Source: Allolobophora icterica (taxonomy: Eukaryota; Annelida; Clitellata; Crassiclitellata; Lumbricidae). From it: a DNA stretch of 64,000 bases. Position 1 is the first letter of the stretch, and each line of letters begins with the position of its first letter. Location: NCBI GenBank assembly GCA_963556255.1, contig OY744615.1, forward strand, positions 21,759,835 through 21,823,834, in the 5' to 3' direction. The notes beneath the pieces were generated by a model. That model saw only the letters and a list, made by a program, of their open reading frames with translations. It was not told where the DNA came from and did no database searches. Shown one piece after another: positions 32,985 through 43,302 of the stretch. The position numbers and the translations under genes were made by a program.

Positions 32985-33590
32985 CTTTGGCAGTGCTACA
33001 TATGTGTCTTTAGTTCCTTCGCATTCCTTGACCCCGAAAATGTTAATTTAGACTCTAAAATCATGTTTGCATCACATACATGACCTTACTTACAGCATTT
33101 CGAAGATACTTGGCAGCCATTTTGTCCGCCATTTTGTTTTTTGGCAGTGCTACATATGTGTCTTTAGTTCCATCGCATTCCTTGACCCAGAAAATGTTAA
33201 TTTAGACTCTAAAATCATGTCTCCATCACATACATGACCTTACTTACAGCCATTCGAAGATATTTGGCCACCATTTTGTCCGCCATCTTGTTTTTCCATG
33301 CAACCGCTAAAAATCCAGCTTGCTAACCGCGATTTTCGTTTTCAGCAGGGTCAAATTAGTCTAGAAACACCTGTTAGCAAATTTTTACATGATTTGCTTC
33401 TGTCAATTTAAGCAAGTTGTGTACATTTGAGTCATTCATTCCTCATTGGCGGCCATCTTTTTTTGGCGCCAAAATTTGACCTTTTCCCGTGGTCCGATTT
33501 CGGTAAACTTTTAGTATGTTCATCTCCAGACCAAATGCACCCGAAAATCATCATAAAACGTTTTCTTGCAGTTTTTTTGGGGTCAAATCG
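32985..33590 (-). repeat. Inverted-repeat element R2, right arm
   Basis: Reverse complement of 29265-29830, including CCGCCATTTTG blocks, AGCTTGCTAACCGCGATTTT and TTTTGGCGCCAAAATTTGAC. It carries about two tandem units instead of four. Confidence 0.82.
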
Positions 33591-34260
33591 TATATTGACC
33601 CGACTATTTATAATCAAGCATTCCAATAAACAAATTCTTTCTCTTCCTATCAATCCATTCATTTTCTTTTTCAACCGGTCTTATGACTGGCAAATACTCT
33701 AGTTGTTTTGATATTCTACTTGTCCATTATAAGCACTCTACTTAGGTGAGATTACAAATTCTGACCATTTTCTATTACTGGATCACTGGATCCTTTCATC
33801 TAAGCCTACTTTGTCAGCCTCTGTAGTGGGTTTCCTATTTCGCAGACTTGGGGCCAGAACCTGGCAGCGTTGGATTGCATGGACCCATTAAGGCTGCTCT
33901 GATAGGCGTTAACAAAATCATCCAGAAAGGGTAAACTCCACCTGTTTGATTCAGTAAGCATTAGATGAGCGGATGCAGTCCAAATACATCCCGAATACAC
34001 GATCAAAGCCTTTGCAAGCACACCGCATAAAATTCAATAAGGACACATTCTTTTAAAACGAAAATTGGCGACGACCGGATGTGTCGCCCGCAAAATTCTG
34101 TCTTGTAGACCTGATGTCTTCAGTCGATGGAACACAAATCGATCCAGGAGAGACATCGAATATCCAGCTGACCGACACTCGCAGCAGGTAGGCCTAACTT
34201 TGAGTTTGTATGAAAATTTGCGACGAATCCAGTAGAGCGGTTGACGATATAGGGCCTACT
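33590..34260 (+). repeat. Mixed duplicated block (modules A inverse and B direct)
   Basis: 33590-33720 is the reverse of 25060-25150. 33750-33905 matches 26615-26760 directly, and 34060-34250 matches 25870-26040 directly. Non-coding. Confidence 0.6.
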
Positions 34261-34397
34261 GAGTAGCTGAGTCAGGATCAGTATATAAATCAGATTCAGG
34301 ATCAGGATTTATTTACAGAATCGTTATTCTGCCATTGTGTATTAAACCGCATGTTTATTTCAGGTGGAATTATGACGCTTAGTGCTCGAGTTTGTGT

Positions 34398-34655
34398 GGG
34401 TGTGCTCGGTAGTGTGTTGGACTGTCAATCGAAAGATCTGGGGTTCAGATCCCCGCCAGGGCAGAAATTTGATGCAAGATTTCTCCTCCATCTGCGTCCA
34501 TAGCCTACTCTGAGGCTACTCCTACTCTGAACCTACTCCTACTCTATCAGTAAGTACACTATCGTTGGGCAGACAAGACGGCGAGGCAGAGGACTGTCCA
34601 TCAGCTCTCATATCAGGAGGATAAGAAAATAAAGTCGCCAACGCTTCATGTCCAT
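34398..34655 (+). mobile_element. tRNA-derived SINE, copy 3
   Basis: GTGTTGGACTGTCAATCGAA, then GGGGTTCAGATCCCC and the shared body to AAAATAAAGTCGCCAACG. Relative to copy 2, about 140 bp of extra sequence separates it from the upstream duplicated block. Confidence 0.75.
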
Positions 34656-34659
34656 GCTC

Positions 34660-34882
34660 TTGTTCTGGTTGTTTTTGTTCTTGTTCTTGTTCTCGTTCTT
34701 GTTCTTGTTGTTCTTGTTGTTCTTGTTCTTGTTCTTGCTGTTGTTGTTGTTGTTGTTGTTGTTGTTCTTGTTCTTGTTCTCCTCCTCCTCCTCTCCTCCT
34801 CCTCTCCTCCTCCTCCTCCTCCTCCTCCTCCTCTCCTCCTCCTCCTCCTCCTCCTCCTCCTCCTCCTCCTCCTCCTCCTCCA
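34660..34882. repeat. (TTCTTG)n, (TTG)n and (CTC)n compound microsatellite
   Basis: Strand-asymmetric pyrimidine-rich tract, with (CTC)n at about 34779-34880. It abuts the satellite. Confidence 0.95.
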
Positions 34883-35975
34883 ACCGTAATCCTTAGCAAC
34901 CATCATCTTAGCAACCAGTGGTCTTATCAACTGCACTCTTTGGCAACTACACTCCTTAGCAACCACTCTTTGGCAACCGAACTCCTTAGCAACCGTACTC
35001 CTTAGCAACCGTACTCCTTAGCAACCATCATCTTAGCAACCAGTGGTCTTATCAACTGCACTCTTTGGCAACTACACTCCTTAGCAACCACTCCTTAGCA
35101 ACCGAACTCTTTAGCAACCGTACTCCTTACCAACCATCATCTTAGCAACCAGTGGTCTTATCAACTGCACTCTTTGGCAACTACACTCCTTAGCAACCAC
35201 TCCTTAGCAACCGAACTCCTTAGCAACCGTACTCCTTAGCAACCGTACTCCTTAGCAACCATCATCTTAGCAACTAGTGGTCTTATCAACTGCACTCTTT
35301 GGAAACCATACTCCTTAGCAACCACTCCTTAGCAACCGAACTCCTTAGCAACCGTACTCCTTAGCAACCGTACTCCTTAGCAACCATCATCCTAGCAACT
35401 AGTGGTCTTATCAACTGCACTCTTTGGCGACTACACTCCTTAGCAACCACTCCTTAGCAACCGAACTCCTTAGCAACCGTACTCCTTAGCAACCGTACTC
35501 CTTAGCAACCATCATCTTAGCAACCAGTGGTCTTATCAACTGCACTCTTTTCCAACCACATTCCTTAGCAACCGCTCCTTAGCAACCGAACTCCTTAGCA
35601 ACCGTTCTCCTACCAACCGTACTCCTTAGCAACCAGTGGTCTTATCAACTGCACTCTTTGGCGACTACACTCCTTAGCAACCACTCCTTAGCAACCGAAC
35701 TACTTAACAACCGTACTCCTTAGCAACCGTGCTCCTTAGCAACCATCATCTTAGCAACCAGTGATCTTATCAACTGCACTCTTTGGCAACCACACTCCCT
35801 ACTAACCACTCCTTAGCAACTGAACTCGTTAGCAACCGTACTCCTTAGCAACCATCATCCTAGAGTGTTCTTATCAACTGCACTTTTTGGAAACCAGCCT
35901 CCATAGCGACCAGACTCCTCAGCAACTACTTCTTAGCAACCGTACTCCTTAGCAACCATCATCTTAGCAACTGTA
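34883..35975 (+). repeat. Satellite palindrome, left arm (TTAGCAACC units, 125-bp higher-order repeat)
   Basis: Dozens of 15-16-bp units of the type CTCCTTAGCAACCGTA. A landmark, GTCTTATCAACTGCACTCTT, recurs near 34921, 35046, 35155, 35280, 35405, 35530, 35639, 35764 and 35868. Spacing is 125 bp in five of the eight gaps, 109 bp (one 16-bp unit fewer) in two and about 104 bp in the last. No ORF. Confidence 0.92.
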
Positions 35976-35984
35976 TTCTAAAGA

Positions 35985-37225
35985 GAGCGGTTGCTAAGGA
36001 GACTGGTTGCTAAGGAAAATGGTTTGCTAAAGAGTTTAGTTGCTAACAGTCTGGTTGCTAAGGAAAATGTTTGCTAAGGAGTTTAGTTGCTAAGGAGATT
36101 GGTTGCTAAGAAGAATTTTGCTACAAAAATTACTTACTAAGGAGATTGGTGTATGGAATGCGGTTGCTAAGGAAAATGGTTGCTAATGAATATGGTTGCT
36201 AAGGAAAATGGTTGCTATGGAAAACGGTTGCTAAGAAGTTTGGTTGCTTAGGAGAGCGGTTGTTTAGAAAAATGGTTATTACAGAAAATTGCTTGCTAAG
36301 GAAAATGGTTGTTAAGGAAAATGGTTGCTAAGATTAGTTGCTACGAAAGTTGGTTGCTTTGGTTGGGTGCTAAGGAGGCAAAGGCTGGTTGCTAAGGAGT
36401 ACTGTTGCTAAGGAGCATTGTTACTAAGGAGTACTGTTGCTAAGGAGTGAGGTTGCTAATGAGTGTGGTTCCTAAAGCTTGCTAAAGAGGTTGAGACTGA
36501 TCTTGAAGCCGATTGCTAAGGAGAACTCATTGCTAAGGTTGGCATTTGCTAAGGCTGGTTGTTAAGGCTGGTTGCTAAGGAGACTGTTTACTAAAGAGAG
36601 TGAGGCTGACATCGAGTCCGGTTGCTAAGGAGGACTGTTGCTATAGTAGGGTGGTTGTTAAAGAAAATGAGACTGATGTTAAGGTGGGTTAGTAAGGAGA
36701 GCCTGTTGCTAAGGAAGGCAGTTGCACAGGCTGGTTGCTAAGGAGACTCTTTGCTAAAGAGTGAGGCTGACCTTGAGTCTGGTTGCTAAGGAGGCTTGTT
36801 ATAGGAGGTGCGTTGCTAATGAGGCTGAGACTGATCTTGAGGCAAGTTGCGAACGAGAGCCCGTTGCTAAGGAAGGCAGTTGCAAAGGCTGGTTGCTAAG
36901 GAGACTGTTCACTATAGTAAGGCTGACCTTGAGTCTGGTTGCTTAAGAGGCCTGTTCTTATAGGAGGCTGGTTGCTAATGAGGCTGAGACTGATGTTGAG
37001 GCTGGTTGCTAAGGAGAGCCCATTGCTAAGGAATGCAGTTGCTAAGGCTGGTTGCTAAGGAGACTCTTTGCTAGAGTGAGGCTGACCTTGAGTCTGGTTG
37101 TTAAGGAGGCCTGTTCTTATAGGAGGCTGGTTGATAGAGAGGCTGAGTCTGGCCGTGTAGCTGGTTGCAAAGTAGGATGGTTGCTAAGAAGGCTGGTTGC
37201 TAAGAGGCTGGTTGCTAACGATGCT
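35985..37225 (-). repeat. Satellite palindrome, right arm (GGTTGCTAAGG units, about 159-bp higher-order repeat)
   Basis: Same core as the left arm but inverted: GGTTGCTAAGGAGACT-type units. From 36540 a second-level period appears, marked by GAGGCTGACCTTGAGTCTGG near 36605, 36766, 36922 and 37081 (spacings 161, 156 and 159 bp). It is more diverged than the left arm. Apparent frames are repeat artefacts. Confidence 0.92.
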
Positions 37226-37229
37226 GAGG

Positions 37230-37970
37230 TTGATTGGTGCTGGTGGCGGGTGTATTTAGCCACAATACCTTTAAAAAGAACAATTATAAACATTTGCAGT
37301 CTTATATTATATACCATAATGAGATTTTGATGTATTTTTGTAATAGCGCCTTTTAAGACCACCGCACCTGAATAGAACAAGCCCATGCAAAAAAATGCAC
37401 GCAAAATATTTGTTCAGAATTCAATTCTAAACAAATTTCATATTTACACTTTTGCTCTATCTCCGGTATTTGATGAGATATAACGTTTTACCGTTAAGGA
37501 ATGAAATGGACCAGAACTTGTAAAAATATCTGGCCGTGGCCAGAACAAAAACTAAAAATATCTGGCATGCAAAGGGTTAACAAAAAAATGATAGAAATTT
37601 CAAAGCTTCCGGACGTCAATGATGAAACACATGGATTTAGACATCGTAATCGTAATCGTAATCTCCAAACTTCTAAAGCGCCACTCGAAGGCCAAGCGCA
37701 GGACACCAGCCTATTCACGAGCGCTACGTCAGATCAGAGGGGGTTTCCAGAGAGTAGTCCAAAAGAGGTCCAAGTCCAAATTCCAGGAGGCCAAACCAAA
37801 TCAAAGGGGGTTTCCAGAGAGTAGTCTAAAAGAGGTCCAGGTCCGATTTCCAGCAGTTACACGGCTTCAAACTACACTAAAATGTAGTTATGAGCGATTG
37901 AGATTTCAAAAAATTTCGTGGGTTATACCCCTGCAACCCCAAGTACCCCTCCCCAAACCCCACTACGCCT
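37230..37970. other. Non-coding; small tandem duplication
   Basis: At 37732-37866, GGGGGTTTCCAGAGAGTAGT plus the flanking AAAGAGGTCCA occurs twice, 67 bp apart. 37650-37695 is the reverse of 26870-26920 (CGTAATCGTAATC tail of a LINE). No gene. Confidence 0.5.
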
Positions 37971-37975
37971 GGATG

Positions 37976-38151
37976 CATAGGCGTAATTTGTTGTGGGGGG
38001 GGGGGTACGAGGGGTACCCGTACCCCCATTTTTTTAACAATGCCAATCAATATTTTTTATTGTGCCTTCCCAGAGATCGCAGTCATCGCCTTGCTTCTTG
38101 TATGTAAGAAATTGGTACCCCGCCACTTAATAGACCAAAGTTACGCACCTG
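37976..38151. mobile_element. MITE family M1, copy 1 (176 bp)
   Basis: Matches 43100-43294 through GGCGTAATTTG, GGTACGAGGGGTACCC, CAATGCCAATCAATATTTT and AAATTGGTACCCC, ending TTACGCACCTG. No intact target duplication is left. Confidence 0.65.
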
Positions 38152-38154
38152 CCT

Positions 38155-38690
38155 AGTCATGTTGCTTAGTATGGCTTGGAGTCGAAAAACAACGCGCGGA
38201 TCGTTTAAGTGTGGGTCTAGTCTAGTTGATAACTTTTTCTGAAAATGCTTCTTCTTTAGGCAGGTTCATGAGATTGAACAATAGCGGCCAGTTTAACAGC
38301 TAATACTATCAAGTTTTCAACCCTTATAGGCCTATATATGCCAACGAGGCCTATGCCTATAGGGCCCGTTATATATAAGAGGTCGTTGATAGGGCCTATT
38401 TACGCGCTCTCCCTTCGAACTAGATCGAAATTTTTGGCCTCATTAAGTTATTCTTTTATCGGGCTGTAGTGAATAAACTTGTTTATTGCTGAAAAAGTAC
38501 AGAGTTCATACTTTAGGATCTGTATTATTAAAGTTTCCTTGTTTCCGTTTGAACACTAACGCGTTATTCGGTCCTAAAAGTATAGCGTTACATAAATGTA
38601 ATTCCGGATACGCACAGTAAAGAATCTAAACAAGACAGAGATTGGAACAACGTGCGTAGTTTTTTCTGTGAAATTGTTATTACAAAACGT
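38155..38690. promoter_or_regulatory. Upstream region of TRMT112
   Basis: The 540 bp before the start codon must contain the 5' UTR and probably the promoter. No TATA box or CpG island is obvious. The palindrome-rich TAGGCCTATA stretch lies at 38326-38400. Confidence 0.35.
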
Positions 38691-38696
38691 GGCAAA

Positions 38697-38774
38697 ATGA
38701 AACTTATTACGCACAATATGATTACCTCAAATTTTATAAAAGGCGTGACAAGAGGGTTCCCACTTGGCATTTCG
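38697..38774 (+). CDS. TRMT112: TRMT112 exon 1 (start)
   Basis: ATG follows GGCAAA. The 26 codons read MKLITHNMITSNFIKG and then VTRGFPLGIS, matching the conserved N-terminus MKLLTHN...GFPL of TRM112 proteins. The donor GGTGAGC follows. TRM112 is a small zinc-binding activator that stabilises several methyltransferases (for example TRMT11, ALKBH8, BUD23/WBSCR22, HEMK2 and METTL5) acting on tRNA, rRNA and release factor. The exon is too short to be found by length alone; it was placed by homology and phase. Confidence 0.92.
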
Positions 38775-38904
38775 GTGAGCAGTAATATTTTGGCTCTTAC
38801 TAAATGTGAAAAACGTTGAGTCTTGGAGTAAGTAGGCCCCTATGTACAAGTATATTAAGGTAACAGTTTTATTTCCTTGTGTCACGGTACGAACGTACAG
38901 ATTT

Positions 38905-39120
38905 TTAAACTGATAAAACGATATAGCTTAGTGCGCTAGGTCTGTAATCGAAAGATTGTGGGTTCGTACCTGCGTTTTTCGTGTAACAGCACTGGGTGAG
39001 TTCTTTGTACACACGTACATCAGTTACCAAGCAGTGTAATTTGGTGCTGAGATATGCTGGGAAGGAATGGCAAGTCCTTGCAATGCACTGTCCAGGACCT
39101 TGGGATATATCCATTTATGT
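38905..39120 (+). mobile_element. Possible tRNA-derived SINE
   Basis: TATAGCTTAGTGCGCTAGGT resembles an A box and GTGGGTTCGTACC a B box; the following 130 bp is unrelated to tRNA. Only one copy is seen, so the call rests on the promoter-like boxes. Confidence 0.4.
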
Positions 39121-39656
39121 GCTGAAGAACAGGAAAATGTTTTCTCGCCTAATTTTCACTAGAACTTGGGAGGTTTAATTTATAAATTAAACAGGGGAAA
39201 TTGCTTTTTAGCTTATCTTTTTCCAGATACACTAATAAAATAGTTGTTCATAAGTAGTGAATTCAAGTATAAGAAACTATGCCATGAAAGCATTACAAGG
39301 TGAAAACAAATTCATGTAAAAATTAGTAAAATTGGATGATAAGTTGCCTGTAGCTGGTCCAGACTGGGAGAGAATATAGCACGGCGACATCCACACATCA
39401 AATATTCCTTAAGTAAGTAAGTAACCATCGACATTTGACATAAGAATGGTGCAACGAGATTATTTAGCTTTTTGTTTTCTGTGATATTTTGGCTGTGAAA
39501 CTGGAGTACTTTTGCAATATTCAGTTGATGCAGAAGTGTTTGTGGTGGTGTGTAGAGAGAACACTGATAAAGAATTTGATATTATGTTCTCCATGTAAGT
39601 ATGCAAAGTGGAAATAATAATAGTATTTGTGTTTATTGATAAGCTCATTGACAAAC

Positions 39657-39890
39657 TGCAGTAAGTTACATTGAAACAGTTGAAACATGGCAGTACAATT
39701 ATCAAGATCTCAGTTAACACACGTCTTGGTAGCCTGTGTACCGCTCATTTTACTGCGACCCCTAGGGAGTGGAAGGCTGAGTTGACCTAGAGGGAGCTTA
39801 TGGACGGGTATTGAACCATGATTTTTCAAGATCTAATGCTCTTCAGGCCAGAGTGTTGTCATTCATCTGTCCCCACCCAGTGAACAGAAA
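39657..39890 (+). repeat. Dispersed repeat R1, copy 2
   Basis: Aligns with 10998-11200 through CAGTAAGTTACATTGAAAC, ACCCCTAGGGAGTGGAAGGC and TTTTCAAGATCTAATG. Confidence 0.65.
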
Positions 39891-40450
39891 GTGAATAGAC
39901 ATGTTGGCACAAGCTGTGATTTGTTTCCAACATCTTGAAGAGTTCATCTGGCAAATATATTTTGGCTTGAAAACGTTTTGCTAACATTCATGTATTTTGG
40001 AAACATGCCCAATATTTTTTTTATCAAGAAATAAATGTTCTTTCATAAATGTGTATTGTGTGTTCAATACTAATTGATTACCTGCTTATGGGAAATATGG
40101 CAGTGCTTCATTTTCTCCCAGTTTGGGATTTTCCTCTGTGATGTAAAGCGTGATTCCAAGTGCCATTTCACGAGTTACAGAATATGCAGAAAGTTTGCAT
40201 ATTTGGTCATGAATGCATGGTGGCAGTGACGAAACTAAGGTGGTATGGACCAAACTGCAATGTTTAATGCTTTAACGACGAGCTGCATTGATTTCAGAGT
40301 TGCTTCTAGTACACTCTTGTCACTAAAGTGTTAATATGTTTTTAAAATGTAAATGAGTTAAACTAAACTAAAAAAACTTGGAGTTCTACAAGTTTTTCAA
40401 CGTTATGATTGTTGAAAAAAATGTATAATATGTTGAAATGATCAGTATAT
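39891..40450. other. TRMT112 intron 1, unassigned
   Basis: No recognised feature. Confidence 0.4.
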
Positions 40451-40454
40451 ATGA

Positions 40455-40773
40455 CAGGGGTGGCGAACCCATGGCACACGTGTCCTAAGTGGCACGTGCA
40501 CAATTTTTTGGGGCACGTGGAAATTAGAGTGCCCCACAATTTGCAGCTTCGTAATACACAACTTTTTATGAGTGATTTTATTTATTTTAACAATTTTCTA
40601 AAAACATCTTTGAAATAATGTCTGTTATTTCATTTTTGCGCTTTTTCGATTGAAACCTATATGGGAAATATAATTGTATACAGTGCAAAACTCTGAAGGC
40701 AAGGTGAGGGTACTTTTAAAAATGATGTAGTGGCACTCTTGGCATGCACTCTTAAAAAGGTTTGCCACCCCTG
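40455..40773. mobile_element. hAT-like MITE (319 bp) next to TRMT112 exon 2
   Basis: Ends CAGGGGTGGCGAACC and, from the right inward, CAGGGGTGGCAAACC. Flanking 8-mers are ATATATGA (40447-40454) and GTATATGA (40774-40781), 7 of 8 identical. Confidence 0.82.
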
Positions 40774-40800
40774 GTATATGACAATCCTATCTTGTTGCAG

Positions 40801-40902
40801 GCATCTGAAGTGAAAGTCCAAGAGGTGGAGTTTAATCCAGATTTCGTAAAACGAATGGTGCCAAAACTGGACTGGACAGCGCTTTGTTCGGCAGCTGAGA
40901 GT
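40801..40902 (+). CDS. TRMT112: TRMT112 exon 2
   Basis: Bounded by CTTGTTGCAG and GTAAGT. 34 codons: ASEVKVQEVEFNPDFVKRMV then PKLDWTALCSAAES, aligning with ATEVRICPVEFNPNFVARMI and PKVEWSAFLEAADN of human TRMT112. A transposon ends only 27 bp upstream of this exon. Confidence 0.95.
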
Positions 40903-40997
40903 GTAAGTTCTAAATAATTTGTTCGGACAAACCAGGTTATGGGCAAATAACTGAACATGTGTTGCAACTGATATCCAACTTTGGGATATGGTGACCT

Positions 40998-41286
40998 TTT
41001 CTATTACTGCTGCTTGGCTGCATCCTCTCCAATCTTCTGATCGTCTTGACCTCTTAGTTCCTAGAGTCAGGACTACTATGGCTCAATCCAGGTCTTTTGC
41101 CTGCATAGGTTCCTCACTTTGGAACCGACTTGTTCTGTCCACAACAGCATTCTCTCTGGTAGCATTGCGTCTTCCTTTTCTCACCGTATATCCTGCTTTT
41201 CTTCTCGGGGTCTCGCGCACTGGTAACGCCTCTGAATGGTCTATGCCGCAAGAGGCACTTTATAAATGCCCATACAATACAATACT
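40998..41286 (+). mobile_element. CR1/L2-group LINE, 3' fragment in TRMT112 intron 2
   Basis: Same family as the intact LINE: DRLDLLVPRVRTTMAQSRSF matches its C-terminal region, and the end is CACTTTATAAATGCCCATAC with two AATAC units. 5'-truncated, sense to the gene. Confidence 0.88.
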
Positions 41287-41768
41287 AACTCAATCCATTT
41301 AAATAGTTCCAAAATCCACCCCATAACATTGCACTCTGTTACAGGGTGGTGAGTGATAGGCATGTTAAATCTTAAACCATGTTAAGATGATATAATATTA
41401 TAACATGAATGATCTTTACACGACTTGGTGACACTGCCTTTCATGCATGGACCTGCTGTTTTATTCCCGTTTGTGCCAAAATTCACAATTTGTTATGTAA
41501 CCTGGAAGAAAGGTTTTTAAGATTAATATTGACACATTCATGCTTGAGTCAGATTATCCTTTAATCTCCAGATGATGTTGTTTAAATCTCCTTTTGATAC
41601 AGATGTGTTCCCTGACCTATCGGAGTTCAACTCGGCTTCTCCAACCGATTACGTCTTTGACTGATTATGTATTGTGATAATGACGCTGTAGAAGTCATTG
41701 TCTTAGATTACATTAGCACCTTACCATAATTTATTGTTGACTTAATAAAGCTGCTTGAATCATTGCAG

Positions 41769-41861
41769 GTTGGTCATTTGGGAGATCTACCAAGAGAATT
41801 ACCGGCAGATTACGAGGCAAACGAAGAATTCTTGAAGAAAGCACATCATGTATTGCAGGAG
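41769..41861 (+). CDS. TRMT112: TRMT112 exon 3
   Basis: Bounded by CATTGCAG and GTGAGG. 31 codons: VGHLGDLPRELPADYEANEE then FLKKAHHVLQE, aligning with the P-x-YEENEEFLRTMHHLLLE part of the human protein. Confidence 0.95.
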
Positions 41862-41869
41862 GTGAGGCT

Positions 41870-42610
41870 GTGATTTGTCTGTCACCTACCTTTTCCACTT
41901 TATGATCTAAGATAAGATGGATGAATATATGCAAATTGTATACGAAAGTGTCAAAAACAGTTTAATTCTGAAATACTACTTTGATCATTTAAGAAAAGCT
42001 AGAGGTCATCTGTCTAATTCAGAAATGAAGTGTCTTCCTGTTAAGAGTTTCTCCATTCTCATTTAGTTTTGGACTGAAAGCCCATCTTTTTGAACTTATT
42101 CACCTTAGCCTGACCTCTGAGAAATGCCTTGACCGTCTACTATGGGTTTGACATGCACTCAATTTCATTTTAAAATGAACATCAAAGTCTTGCATGGTAT
42201 GATGGTACTGCTACAGAAATCTCAGTATCAGAGTTGAAAGCTCTCTTATGATAACAGTTTCATAGCGGTTATGTAAATGTAAAAGCCGGTATTATTGTGT
42301 ATTGCTTATTTCTTATAAATTGCAGAGTGGTATTAATATTGTTCCTGGCAATAACATTAACAGTTATGATGATAGTAGCAATAATTATTGTTGGAAGACA
42401 CATTTGATTCATCAGATGGCACATATTGACACACTTGATGTATGTAATATTTCACAATATTATTATGTCTTTGAATCTTGACAACTTCTAATTATTGCAA
42501 GTTGCCATAAGACGAATCTTGATTGAAACTGTATTATCTTAGTTGAACCAATTACAAAAGGTGCTATATAAATACTTCTCAATTCATAAACTAATGGTAT
42601 TTTCTGTCCT
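41870..42610. other. TRMT112 intron 3
   Basis: No gene. GGTGCTATATAAATACTTCTC near 42560 looks like the end of a LINE 3' remnant. Confidence 0.4.
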
Positions 42611-42617
42611 CTTTCAG

Positions 42618-42719
42618 ATTGAAATTCAAGAAGGGGAATTAATTTGTCCCGAATCCAAAAGAAAATTTACGATAAAAAATGGAATTCCAAACATGTTACT
42701 GAACGAGGACGAAGTTTAA
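42618..42719 (+). CDS. TRMT112: TRMT112 exon 4 (stop)
   Basis: The acceptor CTCTTTCAG ends at 42617. 33 codons and [23 protein letters not shown] then [13 protein letters not shown]. This matches the TRM112 C-terminus, in which CPES is part of the zinc-ribbon half and GIPNMLL is the partner-binding tail. The N-terminal zinc Cys pair seen in some fungal homologues is absent, as in animal proteins. Confidence 0.95.
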   Translation: MEIQEGELICPESKRKFTIKNGIPNMLLNEDEV

Positions 42720-43090
42720 CTGGCAGAGGAATGACTGAAGGAATTGTCAAGCTGTGTCTTGTTTTATTGTCATTTAAGTAACTTTAAATGTGTGCTTTTC
42801 TTTTCTATACAATTAAGTGTTTGGACAGACTTCTGGACATCAGTGCCCCAAATGTCAAGGTATAAATCTTGGATTGTTCCTTTGCAGATTTGGGATGCGC
42901 TCCAATTGTGACGTATCAGACTGAGTAGAATCTTTCAAGATTAGCATGTTATGTTGTTGCATTTGATTACAGTGTCAAATTATATGTTGAAGCCTGTTTT
43001 CCATACTCTTGGTGTTTTTGTGAAAGTGTAATGTTCCTTCTCTGCGATGAACATAGGCCAATCAAAAGATGATGGTCGTAGACATTAAAT
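42720..43090. other. TRMT112 3' UTR and downstream sequence
   Basis: AT-rich. No canonical AATAAA was found close to the stop; TACAATTAAG near 42809 is not a standard signal. Confidence 0.35.
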
Positions 43091-43099
43091 GAATGCTGT

Positions 43100-43294
43100 C
43101 ACAGGCGTAATTTGTGGGGGTACGAGGGGTACCCCTACTCCAACTTTTTGGACTGGCTGTACCGTACCCCCACTTTTTCAACAATGCCAATCAATATTTT
43201 ATTATTGTGCCTTCCCAGAGATCGCAGTCTCAGCCTTGCTTCGTGTATGTAAGAAATTGGTACCCCCCCTTTTTAGACCAAAGTTATGCCTCTG
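43100..43294. mobile_element. MITE family M1, copy 2 (195 bp)
   Basis: Ends CACAGGCGTAATTT and, from the right inward, CAGAGGCATAACTTT. A perfect 8-bp duplication AATGCTGT lies at 43092-43099 and 43295-43302. It has about 30 bp more than copy 1 (an extra GGACTGGCTGTACCGTACC block). Confidence 0.82.
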
Positions 43295-43302
43295 AATGCT
43301 GT

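Larger units (their letters stand above)
38697..42719 (+). other. TRMT112: TRMT112 gene span
   Basis: Four exons, all joined in phase 0: 38697-38774, 40801-40902, 41769-41861 and 42618-42719. Together they encode 124 residues, against 125 in human. The gene is complete. Introns hold a SINE-like element, repeat R1, a hAT-like MITE and a LINE fragment. Confidence 0.95.

Noticed and set aside
34522..35008. Gly/Glu/Arg-rich proteins on the minus strand
   Set aside because: Artefacts of CTC, TTG and TTC microsatellites.
37117..37404. Small ORFs at the end of the satellite
   Set aside because: Repeat translations (LLATSLLSNH-type) with no gene features.
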